Below are positions 40,677 to 50,818 of a stretch of DNA of 64,000 nt, piece after piece. Numbering within the stretch: the stretch's first letter is position 1; each line of letters starts with the position of its first letter. The notes under the pieces were generated by a model. It saw only the letters and a program-made list of their open reading frames with translations, was not told the DNA's origin and did not search any database. The translations under genes were made by a program, and so were the position numbers. The stretch covers positions 1 through 64,000 of the forward strand of contig NZ_BAER01000124.1 in NCBI RefSeq assembly GCF_000315055.1, read 5' to 3'. Origin of the DNA: Paraglaciecola polaris LMG 21857 (lineage in GTDB: Bacteria > Pseudomonadota > Gammaproteobacteria > Enterobacterales > Alteromonadaceae).

Positions 40677-42695
40677 TTAGTCAGCGGGAATATTCAAAGT
40701 AAAGACTGTACCAACATTCTCTTCACTTTGAACATATAAAAATCCACCTATTTTTTCTAAAAATGCCTTAGCATCGTAAGCGCCTATTCCCATACCAGCA
40801 TTGCCTTTGGTGGTATCAAAAGGCGTAAACAAGCGCTGCTGAATAAAGCTTTTACTCATACCTGAACCATTGTCTGAAATGGTCACCACCATTTGCGCAC
40901 TTTGCGGCGCATGGCTTAACTCAACTCGAACAAACCCATCATCGGCCGTGGCTTGTTGGGCATTGCTGATTAAGTGATACATAACGTTGGCGAACTTATC
41001 TTGATCAAGCACCACATCGGTTTCACTGCTCACGGTTAATTCAACCTGTGGCAACTGCGTTGCACAGCGCTGATTAATGACACTCTCAATACATTGAGAC
41101 AGGCAACATAAACTCTGATGACTCGCCGGCTCGGCGTTTTTTTCAGATAGCTGGCGCAACATTTTGTCCATACGGGCTTTGGTGTGGTGTAAGGTCTCAA
41201 ATGTGTCATCGATAAACTCAGGATTGTCTTTGTGTTGCTCAGCGTTACACAAAATCAGATCAATTTGCGCTAATACGTTTTTCAAATCGTGTAATACAAA
41301 CGCAGACATGCGGGTAAACGCCGCAAATTGGGCATTTTCAGCGACTTCTTTAGCCGCTTCGTGGTGAAACAAAAAATTAGTCACTTGGGCAGTTACAGCC
41401 GTTAAGTAATCACGTAATTCCCAATTTAAACTGCGAGGTTTTTCTTTGGTGTTGGTCATCAGTACCAAACCCCAAAAGGTCTCTCCTCGATAGATAGGTA
41501 ACACCAATTGGAAGGTAACTTTGTCCAGCGTCGCGTGATTAACCTTTAATCCTTCGTAAACAAAAGGCTTGCTACGTAATTCTGCAATATCAATTATCCA
41601 GTTTTTCTGCTGAAAAAAATCAAAGAATTGCTGAATCACAACCAATTGCTCTGCACATAATGGTTCAGCTTCTTGGTCGGCGAGATATTCCACTTGATTG
41701 TCCACGCGCTTGATCAACAAACCTGACTGATAACCCATTGCCTGAAGGAATGCATTGAGAATAGTTTGATAAACGGTTTGGCCTGGTCGGGTGTTCTCTA
41801 ACGATTGAGTTAACTTGACCCACTCATGACGATAATCAAACTGATTAGCAAAAAAGTGCTTAGTGATAAACACTTTGACCTTAGTGCGAAAGCTTGCGGA
41901 TAAAAACAAGGTGGCCAGCAAGGCTAAAGACAAAAAAATCAGAATGATCTGAATCGTTGCGCTCCACTGCCCGCCAAAATATTTCACCACATAACCGATA
42001 AGTGACATAACGAACAGGTAACACCCAGCTACCACCAGCAACGAGCTGTGCAACACCACTTCCCTGCTGACGAAAATGTCGACACCCCAATGCTGCACCC
42101 GGCGAATGGCCAACACCAAAAACGGGATCAATGCTGTATAAATAAAACCTCGGGCAGCGATGTACGTCAGGTCGAGTTGTTCAACCATCAGGGCATTGGC
42201 AAAGGTCACAAATTCAAATAGGTTGGTCGCACCAAGGTACAAAATAAGTGGCTTGAACGCCCAGCGATTCTCCCCCGCTTGTCGATAGATGACCTCCAGA
42301 AGTATCAAGACTTGCAAAGCCAACAAAGTTTGTATCAGAAATAACCAACTGTCGTTTAAGTCTAAATACAAGGGTACAACTAACGCGATGATAGGCAGGG
42401 CTAAAATTAACCAAGTCTCGGGGCGTTTTAACACACCCACCAGACTGGTAAAATTGTCTTTTAAGCAGGCTGCCAGAAAAAGCAGCCAGAAAAATTGCTT
42501 GATGTTATCGAATATAACTAAGCGTTCAACTGTCAGTTCACCAATAAAAAACGGTGATAAAGACCACACGCATGTAGCAGCCGTAGCTAATATCAACAAA
42601 TATTTAGCTAACCCCGATTTACGGGACGTTAGCAATAACAACAGCAACAGCGCGTAACCTAAAGCGCTGGCTGCGTATCCCCAAACTGCTAGCAT
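40677..42695 (-). CDS. prsK: PEP-CTERM system histidine kinase (PrsK)
   Basis: The 672-residue protein starts with about nine predicted transmembrane helices (first 270 residues). A GAF-type sensor region follows (LLIKRVDNQVEYLADQEAEP to FWGLVLMTNTKEKP). The dimerisation/H-box is FTRMSAFVLHDLKNVLAQIDL, with the phospho-accepting histidine in HDLKN. The ATPase domain has HLISNAQQATAD (N box), ISDNGSGMS and GMGIGAYDAKAFL. The layout and the HDLKN box match the PrsK kinase that pairs with PrsR. No polysaccharide or exosortase gene lies in the window, so the signal and main regulon are elsewhere. Confidence 0.9.
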   Translation of the reverse strand: MLAVWGYAASALGYALLLLLLLTSRKSGLAKYLLILATAATCVWSLSPFFIGELTVERLVIFDNIKQFFWLLFLAACLKDNFTSLVGVLKRPETWLILALPIIALVVPLYLDLNDSWLFLIQTLLALQVLILLEVIYRQAGENRWAFKPLILYLGATNLFEFVTFANALMVEQLDLTYIAARGFIYTALIPFLVLAIRRVQHWGVDIFVSREVVLHSSLLVVAGCYLFVMSLIGYVVKYFGGQWSATIQIILIFLSLALLATLFLSASFRTKVKVFITKHFFANQFDYRHEWVKLTQSLENTRPGQTVYQTILNAFLQAMGYQSGLLIKRVDNQVEYLADQEAEPLCAEQLVVIQQFFDFFQQKNWIIDIAELRSKPFVYEGLKVNHATLDKVTFQLVLPIYRGETFWGLVLMTNTKEKPRSLNWELRDYLTAVTAQVTNFLFHHEAAKEVAENAQFAAFTRMSAFVLHDLKNVLAQIDLILCNAEQHKDNPEFIDDTFETLHHTKARMDKMLRQLSEKNAEPASHQSLCCLSQCIESVINQRCATQLPQVELTVSSETDVVLDQDKFANVMYHLISNAQQATADDGFVRVELSHAPQSAQMVVTISDNGSGMSKSFIQQRLFTPFDTTKGNAGMGIGAYDAKAFLEKIGGFLYVQSEENVGTVFTLNIPAD

Positions 42696-42791
42696 AATGA
42701 TGTTGTCCTCGAAATTGGTATCATTCCGTTTTTATGCTAATGGCGTAAAAAGCCATCGCCTTTTACGGTAAACGCCTGTCGGCGACGTGAT

Positions 42792-43916
42792 TTATTTTTT
42801 TCTGACCAGCAAACTGCCAATGGAATATCCCGCTCCAAAAGAGCACAGCAAGCCATAATCACCAGCTTGTAAATCTTGGTGATGCAAACTAAAAGCGATA
42901 ATAGACCCAGCAGAAGCGGTATTCGCATATTGATCTAATACAATTGGCGCTTCTTCCAGCGTGGCCTCACGGCCCAATAACTTCTTACTGATCAGACTGT
43001 TCATATTAATGTTAGCCTGATGCAACCACCAGCGTTTAATATCCGCACTGGTTAATTCATGACGCGCCAAATGCTCACTGATATGCACCACTGCCATAGG
43101 ACATACTTCTTTAAAGACTTTACGCCCTTCTTGATGAAACAGTTTATCCGCTGCGTAAGGGTCAACATCGTTGGCACGACTAACATAACCAAAATTTGAA
43201 CGTATATTATTGGAAAATTGAGTCACCGCTTTAGTGCTAACAATTTCAAAAACGTGCTGCGATGATGCGGTATCAGCATTTTCAACCACCATGGCAGTGG
43301 CCACATCGCCAAAAATAAAGTGGCTATCACGGTCACAATAATTCACCTGGGGGGAAGTTAATTCTGGATTGATAACCAGCACCCCTTTGGCCGTACCTGC
43401 ACTGATCATTTCATAGGCGCGGTGTAACGCGAAGGTTGCCGCAGAACACGCCACTAACATATCAAAGCCGAAACCTTTAATACCAAGCGCATTTTGCACT
43501 TCGATGGCCAGTGCAGGGTATGAGCGCTGAGTATAGGCACAAGACACTATGACCACGTCTATATCCTGTGCGGTTTTATTGGCTGCTTTTAAGGCTAACT
43601 TAGCCGCAGGGATTGCCATTTCAGCTTGATCCGATAATGCCTCTTCCGGGCGTTCAGGAATATTCGGTCGCATGCGGTTTATATCCAGTACACCGTCCTT
43701 GATATAACAATAACGGCTGCGTATGCCCGATGCCTTTTGAATAAATTCAGCGCTTGATAATGGCTTTGCGCTTAACGTACCAGCTTCAATTGCATCTCCA
43801 TTTTGCGCGTTAAACTGCTGTGCATAAGCATTGTATGCCTCAACTAACTCTTCGTTTGAGATGCTGTGTGGTGGATTCCATAATCCTGAACCACTGATCA
43901 CTACAGAATTTGTCAT
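42792..43916 (-). CDS. FabH-like beta-ketoacyl-ACP synthase III (FabH2 / PA3286 type)
   Basis: The 374-residue thiolase-fold enzyme has the active-site cysteine in MLVACSAAT, the histidine in WWLHQANINMN and the asparagine in YANTASAGS, the Cys-His-Asn triad of KAS III. It contains an N-terminal insert (AYNAYAQQFNAQNGDAIEAG) and a DRDSHFIFGDV stretch seen in Pseudomonas PA3286-like proteins. These have been linked to feeding medium-chain acyl-CoA into fatty acid synthesis. The usual plsX-fabH-fabD cluster is not present, so this is a second, not the primary, FabH. It lies upstream of prsK on the same strand, without obvious coupling. Confidence 0.85.
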   Translation of the reverse strand: MTNSVVISGSGLWNPPHSISNEELVEAYNAYAQQFNAQNGDAIEAGTLSAKPLSSAEFIQKASGIRSRYCYIKDGVLDINRMRPNIPERPEEALSDQAEMAIPAAKLALKAANKTAQDIDVVIVSCAYTQRSYPALAIEVQNALGIKGFGFDMLVACSAATFALHRAYEMISAGTAKGVLVINPELTSPQVNYCDRDSHFIFGDVATAMVVENADTASSQHVFEIVSTKAVTQFSNNIRSNFGYVSRANDVDPYAADKLFHQEGRKVFKEVCPMAVVHISEHLARHELTSADIKRWWLHQANINMNSLISKKLLGREATLEEAPIVLDQYANTASAGSIIAFSLHHQDLQAGDYGLLCSFGAGYSIGSLLVRKK

Positions 43917-44145
43917 GTTTGTCTTTCCACTTGAAATATCCCGTTAGCTTATCGCTTTGTAGAGGAAATGTCATGAGTGTTCAATTGTTTAGCTGTGTAG
44001 CTAGATTATTTTTGCGGAAATTGAATGGTTAAGCTAAGTGTTGTGGCGCCGGACGTGGGTTTGAAAGGGGGGACCACTCAGCGATTAATCTGTAACAAAG
44101 AGCAAAAAACACATATTCAAGGGATCAATACCCCAGCAAGTTACG

Positions 44146-44181
44146 CAAAAATACGCGAGGATAGCCTTAAACCCTCCTCGC
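44146..44181 (-). terminator. Probable terminator downstream of glpT
   Basis: On the minus strand GCGAGGA (44181-44175) and TCCTCGC (44161-44155) form a 7-bp stem with a 13-base loop. GTATTTTTG follows. It lies 52 bases after the glpT stop. The rest of 43917-44232 shows no gene; it should hold the promoter for the FabH-like gene. Confidence 0.7.
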
Positions 44182-44232
44182 ATACTTTGTGATTGACCTC
44201 AGCTAGGTGTGTACATGCAAACTACTATCGAC

Positions 44233-45591
44233 CTATGTCGACGCAGCTTCTCGCTGATGACTTTCATGGGCGACTTCATGTTTCAAGGTTAACGCAATCA
44301 GCAATATTGCGCCGACACATCCGCCAACCAGCAAGATGAATCCGCCGTCCCAGCCGAAGTGATCCACCGTGTAACCTAAGGCAATGTTAGCCACAACTGC
44401 ACCGCCCAAGTAACCAAATAAGCCTGTTAAACCTGCTGCCGTGCCAGCGGCCTTTTTCGGAACGAGCTCAAGCGCAAATAAGCCAATTAACATCACAGGA
44501 CCGTAAATCAAAAAGCCAATTGCCATTAGGGCGGCAATATCAACACCTGGATTTCCTGCCGGGTTCATCCAATACACTAAGACGGCAAACAACACTAACA
44601 CCATGTATAAAATAGCAGCAGGGGCCCGGCGACCTTTAAACCAGCGGTCACTTATCCAACCACATAAAAGTGTGCCCGGGATCCCAGCCCACTCATACAG
44701 AAAATATGCCCAGGAGCTCTTGTCGAACGAGAAGTCTTTCACTTCGTACAAATAAGTCGGAGCCCAATCAAGCACCCCATAACGAATTAAATATACAAAC
44801 GCGTTGGCCACCGCGATAAACCACAACAGTTTATTATTCAATACAAACTGCATGAAAATTTGCTTGGCCGTGAGTTCTTCTTCATGGGATTTTGAGTACT
44901 GCGCGGGGTAATCGTTACGGTACTCTTCAATAGGGGGTAAGCCGCAAGATTGCGGTGTATCTTTCATAATGAAATAAACAAAGACGGCGATCAACGAAGC
45001 CGCCGCAGCAGGTATGTAAAATGCACTGTGCCAGTCGTTAAACCATGCCATTCCGAGAATGAAAAGCGGCCCAATTAAACCTCCTCCCACATTATGGGCA
45101 ATATTCCAAAAAGATACGGTTCGACCCCTTTCATTACCTGAATACCAATGCACCATAGTACGGCCACAGGCTGGCCAGCCCATTCCTTGCGCCCAACCAT
45201 TGATAAACAACAACACAAATATACTGGCTACACTTTGTGTCGCCCAATCGGTGAAGCCAAACAAAAACATGACAGCAGATGAAATCAGCAAACCCGTCAT
45301 CAAAAAATAACGCGGGTTACTACGGTCAGACACACTGCCCATGAGAAATTTACTTAAGCCATAGGCGATAGACACAGCCGATAGAGCGATGCCTAACTGT
45401 CCTTTGCTAAAGCCTTGCTCTTCAATTAAAAAAGGCATGGCCAGCGAGAAATTTTTACGGACGAGATAATAGCCTGCATAACCGACAAATATACCGATGA
45501 ACACTTGCCAACGCAGGGCTTTGTATTCTTTATCAATTTCTTCTTTGGGCAATCTAGGTTGATGGGGGGCGGGTTTGAAAATACCGAACAT
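44233..45591 (-). CDS. glpT: Glycerol-3-phosphate:phosphate antiporter
   Basis: The 452-residue protein matches E. coli GlpT throughout, from [16 protein letters not shown] to the C-terminus. About twelve transmembrane helices are present. The organophosphate:Pi antiporter signature [17 protein letters not shown] carries the substrate-binding arginine. [32 protein letters not shown] (second arginine) and [12 protein letters not shown] are conserved. It imports glycerol 3-phosphate in exchange for phosphate across the inner membrane and is the usual entry path of fosfomycin. No glpR, glpQ or glpK is near. A second MFS gene lies 157 bases upstream on the same strand. Confidence 0.93.
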   Translation of the reverse strand: MFGIFKPAPHQPRLPKEEIDKEYKALRWQVFIGIFVGYAGYYLVRKNFSLAMPFLIEEQGFSKGQLGIALSAVSIAYGLSKFLMGSVSDRSNPRYFLMTGLLISSAVMFLFGFTDWATQSVASIFVLLFINGWAQGMGWPACGRTMVHWYSGNERGRTVSFWNIAHNVGGGLIGPLFILGMAWFNDWHSAFYIPAAAASLIAVFVYFIMKDTPQSCGLPPIEEYRNDYPAQYSKSHEEELTAKQIFMQFVLNNKLLWFIAVANAFVYLIRYGVLDWAPTYLYEVKDFSFDKSSWAYFLYEWAGIPGTLLCGWISDRWFKGRRAPAAILYMVLVLFAVLVYWMNPAGNPGVDIAALMAIGFLIYGPVMLIGLFALELVPKKAAGTAAGLTGLFGYLGGAVVANIALGYTVDHFGWDGGFILLVGGCVGAILLIALTLKHEVAHESHQREAAST

Positions 45592-45748
45592 ATAATATTT
45601 ACTGCTACTTATAATTTTCTTAATTAAAACAGATGTTAAGGGTTAATGATATGTTACGAATATGACAATTCATGCTGCCACTCTTCATATTCCCGTTTTT
45701 ACAAGGCTATCGTTTGCCCTTGCGTGCCATTAACTTATCTTATGCGCT

Positions 45749-47041
45749 CTAATTAACCTCCTTCACGTGGCGTAACTTAGCCACCTTACGGGCCAATAAT
45801 AACGCGCACAAACAGCCGATAAACATAATGCCGGCGACAAACAAAAAATAATATGCAAAACCGTTTTGCTCTGCATCAAGCATGCGTCCAGCAATCGATG
45901 CAAAGAAAATATCAGGCGTGAAACCCAATACCGAAATAATTCCTACTGCTGTACCTGTGGCGCCCATGCGGATCTGGCTTTCATCAACCAGCGAAAAGTA
46001 AATGCCACGTAAAGCAAACACCGCAAAAAAGGTAAATAGCAGCATAGCGAAAAGCAATGTCAAAGCTGAGTTGATGTGGGTTAACCAAGCAATGCCTGCA
46101 AATACCAATCCAAGCAAACCAAATAGCAGATAGGTCATTCGGCTCGTTCGTAATCGATCCGCTAATATTCCTGCGGCAAGTGCGGCAACCGGTCGCATAT
46201 AACTAGAGAAGGTAATAAATTGCGCGCCTTCAACTTGTGACCAATCAAATGCCTGAACCACGAATAAACTGTAATTATCCAATGCCTTGTAACCACAATA
46301 GGCACAAATCACCACACCACCTTGCAACCATACCAATGGATTAGCCAGCGTTGTACGTAAGGTTCCCCAAGAAGAACCACCGGCCGACTGCGCATCAAGC
46401 TCCTGTGATCCCGGGCGCTGGGCACTAACAAAAAACCAGGTCAGCCCAGCAGCGATAATGGTGAGCAAGGTATAATAAATGATCAGCAATCTAATCGCTC
46501 TGAAGGCCTCGTCGCTGCTGGTAAAGTCACCTTGGGGATTAAACGTGCCTTGACTCAGAAGTAGTATTCCCACACTAGCGAATAGACTAGCCGCCAGCCC
46601 ACGCCCTCCATCTAACAAACCAAACGCAAAGCCTTGTCGATTAGGCGCAGCGGATAATCGCGTTGCTTTTATCATCGCCGCCCAGAAAACCAATACTGTG
46701 GTAGCGCCCCAATAGCCAAATAACAAGGTGAGGCCCAAATGAGTCGGTCCACTCAGTAAATACAGTCCGCCTGCGGCGGTTGTCAGCAAGGAATAGCTCA
46801 TCAAGCGGTTAGGCGCATACCTATCGGCAATCAAGCCCCCAGGGAAATAAGACAACATAGCAACAACGCCATAAACCGCAAAAATATCGCCTAACTGGGT
46901 GTTCGTTAGCTCAAAAGCTTGCAAGAAAGTTGGCCTAAAAAAGCGCGCCAAATGAAATGGTAAGGCAAAAATCAGCTCCCCCGCCAAAATAATAATCAGT
47001 ATATGGCCAAACACTGATGTCACTTTGCTCTCACGAGTCAT
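45749..47041 (-). CDS. MFS transporter (YihN-like)
   Basis: The 430-residue protein is a major facilitator with about twelve hydrophobic helices. The motif-A-like GGLIADRYAPNRLM follows helix 2, and GFAFGLLDGGRGLAASLFA lies in the first half; AGILADRLRTSRMTYLLF repeats the motif in the second half. General resemblance to E. coli YihN is noticeable. The substrate is not readable. Its adjacency to glpT in the same direction suggests a shared organophosphate or glycerol-linked role, but no shared operon structure is proven. Confidence 0.8.
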   Translation of the reverse strand: MTRESKVTSVFGHILIIILAGELIFALPFHLARFFRPTFLQAFELTNTQLGDIFAVYGVVAMLSYFPGGLIADRYAPNRLMSYSLLTTAAGGLYLLSGPTHLGLTLLFGYWGATTVLVFWAAMIKATRLSAAPNRQGFAFGLLDGGRGLAASLFASVGILLLSQGTFNPQGDFTSSDEAFRAIRLLIIYYTLLTIIAAGLTWFFVSAQRPGSQELDAQSAGGSSWGTLRTTLANPLVWLQGGVVICAYCGYKALDNYSLFVVQAFDWSQVEGAQFITFSSYMRPVAALAAGILADRLRTSRMTYLLFGLLGLVFAGIAWLTHINSALTLLFAMLLFTFFAVFALRGIYFSLVDESQIRMGATGTAVGIISVLGFTPDIFFASIAGRMLDAEQNGFAYYFLFVAGIMFIGCLCALLLARKVAKLRHVKEVN

Positions 47042-47309
47042 AGGCAGCCCAAAAAATATCGATTAAATGTAAATAGAGTTCATTTTTTTGTCAATTCTGT
47101 CAAGGAGAAGCCTCAGTAAAGGGAGATTCAGCATACAAATATATCACTCATTATGGGTAACTTAGTTGAGGCAAATACCCACACAAGGTAAACTGCGCGG
47201 CAAATTCCAACCTTCATTTAATCAACCAATCTTTTTGATTTATGCTAGTGCTGTACGCTGCTCTTAAAGATCAAAAAATGTCGCTGTAAATAGCCAATAT
47301 TGGATCTCT

Positions 47310-49706
47310 ATGCAACACACACACACCAGATGGATCAAGATATTCATCGCCGTCATATTATTATCTTCAGGCTGCGCAACCATAGCAAACTTAGATTTAA
47401 ACAAGCTATACGGTCACGAAAGTTCAGAAAACCGTGCTCCCGCTACCGCGGCACAAGCAACAATTGGTAGCCCTGCGACGGTATTTTATGAAAACAAAGT
47501 CGCCCCTATTATCGAAGGACGCTGCGTTGTTTGCCACGCTTGCTACGATGCACCATGCCAGCTCAAGATGAGCTCTGCCGAAGGGATCGACAGAGGCGCT
47601 AATAAAGAAAAGGTCTACCACGGCTCACGTATTCTTGCTGCGACCCCAAATCGTTTATTCATAGATGCATTGGACTCCCCTGAATGGCGTGAACGTGGCT
47701 TTTACACAATATTAAATGAACGAGAGCAGTCCCCGCGCGCCAATACACAAGCATCTGTGCTGGCACAAATGTTGACTCTAAAACAACAACACCCTTTACC
47801 AGACACCAAATTATTAGATGAACGGTTCGATGTGACGGTGGACCGCAGTCAACAATGTCCAACCGTGCAAGAATTTAGCGGCTATGCCAAGAGCCAAGCG
47901 TTTGGCGGTATGCCCTATGCGCTACCTGAACTGACAGATAATGAGCACAATACATTAATGAGCTGGCTAGAAAGCGGTGCCTATATGCCGGCCCACACTC
48001 CCATTTCTGAGCCCCTGCAACACGCGGTCAATGAACTCGAGGCATTTTTAAATGACGACAGCCTAAAAATGCAATTAAGTGCTCGTTATATTTATGAGCA
48101 CCTCTTTAGTACTCATTTGTATTTTAGTGAACTGAGCGATCTAAATCATCAACCACAGTTTTTCAATGTGGTGCGCTCAACTACTCCCTCAGGACAACCT
48201 ATAGACGTTATCGCCAGTCGACGCCCATTTGATGCCCCAGGTGTCGAGCGAGTCTACTACCGTTTACAGCCCGTGATGTCGACGATCGTCAATAAAACCC
48301 ATCAACCCTATGCTATTCACAAACAGCTCACGGACAAATGGCAAAAATGGTTTGTCGACGCTAACTATGAGGTCACTGAATTACCCAGCTATAAACCTGC
48401 CATAGCGGCGAATCCACTGACTGCATTTGCCCAGTTACCCGTGAATGCCCGTTATCGCTTTATGCTTGAGCGCGCTCAAAATACCATTATGGGTTATATA
48501 AAAGGCCCGGTTTGTCGCGGCCAAGTCGCGTTGAACGTTATCAATGATCGTTTCTGGGTATATTTTGTTAAGCCTGAAGTGGCAAACTCCCCCCAAGTAA
48601 ATGATTTCTATTTGTCGCAACAAGATAATCTGCGCCTGCCTGCGGAACAAGAAAGCTCCGTACTAGCGGTGACGTGGCTTGAATACGCGTCGCGCCAAGG
48701 TGACTATATGCGCGCTAGAAATAAATTTATGCGTACCACATTGGAAGATGGGCAACATTTCATCCCGCAAGATATCTGGAACGGCGATGGTGAAAATGAC
48801 AATGCGACCCTAACGGTTTTTCGTCATTTCGACAATGCAACTGTGATAAAAGGCTTAGTGGGTAAACCGCCGAAAACCGCTTGGGTCATCGATTATGCCT
48901 TACTCGAACGAATTCATTATCTATTGGTCGCCGGTTTCGATGTGTACGGTAATTATGGCCATCAACTACTAACGCGTTTGTATATGGACTTTCTACGTAT
49001 GGAAGGAGAGTCTAACTTTTTAGCCTTTTTACCGCCGCAAAGTCGTCGTGAAGAATTGGCATCTTGGTATCAAAAAGCCAGTCCTGAATTGACTCAGTTC
49101 GTTGAAGGAAAAATCAATCCATTCGATCAACCTACAGGCATAGAGTTTACCACCGAGCATCACAAACAAGAGCTATACGCTATTTTTGCTGAGCATGTAA
49201 AAAAGGTTCAACCCCGTCGATTTAGGCTGCAAGACAGTGAACTAGGTAGAAACAGCAAAGCACTATTAGGGCAACTCGCGAATATAAAGGGCATCAGTGC
49301 TTCCATTCTGCCAGAACTAAGCATGATCATGGTTGAACCACAAGATAGCGATAACCCGGAGATATTCACGCTGGTACGCAACAGTGCCCATTACAATGTG
49401 AATAGTTTGTTTTCTGAAGACGCCAATCGCGACCATCAAAATGATGACGTGACATTGGTGCACGGCTTACTCGGTAGTTACCCCGATGTATTTTGGCGGG
49501 TAAAAGAAGCTGACCTAGCAAAGCTGGTCGCTAAAGCGCAGCAAATTAAAACGGAACAAGACTACGCCGCATTTCTAGATTTATTTGCCGTGCGCCGCAC
49601 CACAAAAGACTTCTGGGAGTTCAGCGACAAACTTAACCAAACCTTTATGCAACACAATCCTATTGAGGGCGGTTTGTTGGATTATAATCGATTGGAAAAT
49701 CGTTAA
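47310..49706 (+). CDS. cti: Fatty acid cis/trans isomerase (Cti), heme c type
   Basis: Cti converts cis to trans unsaturated fatty acids in membrane phospholipids, stiffening the membrane under solvent, heat or salt stress. The 798-residue length fits the family. The heme-c site CVVCH (C72-C75-H76) sits in EGRCVVCHACYDAPCQLKM, as expected of this periplasmic cytochrome-like enzyme. The region from YSRFLV-type repeats to LVRNSAHYNVNSLF is conserved. The N-terminus LLSSGCATI contains a lipobox (SSGC), so this copy is likely lipid-anchored. It is divergent from the MFS gene; 47042-47309 holds no other gene. Confidence 0.92.
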   Translation: MQHTHTRWIKIFIAVILLSSGCATIANLDLNKLYGHESSENRAPATAAQATIGSPATVFYENKVAPIIEGRCVVCHACYDAPCQLKMSSAEGIDRGANKEKVYHGSRILAATPNRLFIDALDSPEWRERGFYTILNEREQSPRANTQASVLAQMLTLKQQHPLPDTKLLDERFDVTVDRSQQCPTVQEFSGYAKSQAFGGMPYALPELTDNEHNTLMSWLESGAYMPAHTPISEPLQHAVNELEAFLNDDSLKMQLSARYIYEHLFSTHLYFSELSDLNHQPQFFNVVRSTTPSGQPIDVIASRRPFDAPGVERVYYRLQPVMSTIVNKTHQPYAIHKQLTDKWQKWFVDANYEVTELPSYKPAIAANPLTAFAQLPVNARYRFMLERAQNTIMGYIKGPVCRGQVALNVINDRFWVYFVKPEVANSPQVNDFYLSQQDNLRLPAEQESSVLAVTWLEYASRQGDYMRARNKFMRTTLEDGQHFIPQDIWNGDGENDNATLTVFRHFDNATVIKGLVGKPPKTAWVIDYALLERIHYLLVAGFDVYGNYGHQLLTRLYMDFLRMEGESNFLAFLPPQSRREELASWYQKASPELTQFVEGKINPFDQPTGIEFTTEHHKQELYAIFAEHVKKVQPRRFRLQDSELGRNSKALLGQLANIKGISASILPELSMIMVEPQDSDNPEIFTLVRNSAHYNVNSLFSEDANRDHQNDDVTLVHGLLGSYPDVFWRVKEADLAKLVAKAQQIKTEQDYAAFLDLFAVRRTTKDFWEFSDKLNQTFMQHNPIEGGLLDYNRLENR

Positions 49707-49715
49707 CTCAGCTAG

Positions 49716-49755
49716 GAAAAAGCATTTACGGTTGCGATAATACAGCCGTAAATGC
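49716..49755 (-). terminator. Terminator of the PEP-CTERM gene (minus strand)
   Basis: GCATTTACGG (49722-49731) and CCGTAAATGC (49746-49755) form a perfect 10-bp stem, loop 14. On the minus strand five T (49721-49717) follow. It lies about 35 bases after the stop and may also act on cti from the other side. Confidence 0.8.
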
Positions 49756-49787
49756 CACTATAGATAACATAGAGTCACGTTAACTGA

Positions 49788-50588
49788 TTACGTTTTACGG
49801 CGACGCAAAGCCAACAAACCAAACGCAAACATGCCCGCAAACAGAGACACAAGAGTCGATGGTGTAGGCACAGGTACATCCCCGACTATGATATCAATCG
49901 AACTTCTGGCGAACTCAGTACCATTGGCATCAAATACCAATAGATTGTAGGTAAACATTCCTTCAGTCCCGGCATCTAACGCACCTGAAAATCCAAAACC
50001 ACGGTTCTGAGAATTTTGTGCGACGCTGTAATCACCATAAACCGCAGCATAATTATCAGGGTCTTCAATACCGTCCCCATTCCCCGTCGAGCGGTCGCCA
50101 AGGGAATTATCGTCTTTCAGAGTAATCATATCGACACTATTAAAATTAGTGCCTGCGGTTGGGTCTAAATCGAACTCAAATAGGTAGGTGAAGTCATCTA
50201 ATGTGGCGCCAGATGGATTGGCAAAAGCATCAACGTTTACCGCATATTCGAAATTAAAGACCGAACGATTTGCGGGGATCGAGCTTAAACTAGGATCAAA
50301 GGTATAAGTTCGGTTTCCATCGTAATTAAAGACATTTTCTGGTCTCTCGATTGCGTTAAAACGCAACTTACCGCGCAGGGCTACTTCCACGCCATTAACT
50401 GTTTCACCGGTCCATGAGCCGTTTGCATTACCATCACCAAAGATCACATCAGGCGTGATATTGCCCGTGCCATTTATTGGCGTTGCTAACACATTAAAAG
50501 ACAAACTCAGTGCTGTCGTTAAGCTAAGTATTTTGACCATTTTGTTAGCCAACATAGCCGTCGATTTTATGCTGTTTTTTCTCTGCAT
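49788..50588 (-). CDS. PEP-CTERM-sorted exported protein
   Basis: The 266-residue protein has an N-terminal signal (MVKILSLTTALSLSFNVLA). A beta-rich body follows with no recognised enzyme domain. The PEP-CTERM sorting tail is VPTPSTLVSLFAGMFAFGLLALRRRKT, comprising the motif, a hydrophobic helix and a basic end. The core motif is VPTPS, not the usual VPEPS. Exosortase (XrtA) would cleave such tails and attach the protein to the surface matrix. The gene sits behind a sigma-54 promoter match, 24 bases from the predicted transcription start, and a terminator follows, so it is a single-gene unit. It is the plausible local target of PrsR. Confidence 0.87.
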   Translation of the reverse strand: MQRKNSIKSTAMLANKMVKILSLTTALSLSFNVLATPINGTGNITPDVIFGDGNANGSWTGETVNGVEVALRGKLRFNAIERPENVFNYDGNRTYTFDPSLSSIPANRSVFNFEYAVNVDAFANPSGATLDDFTYLFEFDLDPTAGTNFNSVDMITLKDDNSLGDRSTGNGDGIEDPDNYAAVYGDYSVAQNSQNRGFGFSGALDAGTEGMFTYNLLVFDANGTEFARSSIDIIVGDVPVPTPSTLVSLFAGMFAFGLLALRRRKT

Positions 50589-50622
50589 GTGACATTCCTC
50601 TTTATGAAATCACAGCTTGTAC

Positions 50623-50639
50623 AGCAAGAAAAACACCAC
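50623..50639 (-). promoter_or_regulatory. Sigma-54 (-24/-12) promoter of the PEP-CTERM gene
   Basis: On the minus strand TGGTGTTTTTCTTGCT fits TGGCAC-N5-TTGCW: GG and GC lie exactly 10 bases apart and the TTGCT half is exact. The expected start is near 50612, and AGAGGAATGTCAC leads to the ATG at 50588. PrsR, which has a GAFTGA loop, is the candidate activator. The intergenic span 50640-50818 is AT-rich with a small stem (50787-50802) that may end the upstream gene. Confidence 0.72.
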
Positions 50640-50818
50640 ATTGAAAAATACCAAAGTATCAATAAGTTATATATTTCACAATTAGAGTAGCCAGTGAATT
50701 GTAAATTAAGTTGACATTTTTTTAACATTTACAACTACAAATCCTCAACATACTAGTGAAAGTGCACTGACAATGAGATTTCAGCATTAGACCAAAGTCT
50801 AAAGGTGAGTATTCAACA

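Noticed and set aside
44098-44232. Riboswitch in the glpT-fabH2 gap
   Set aside because: The only structure I can see is one terminator-like stem for glpT; there is no conserved aptamer core.
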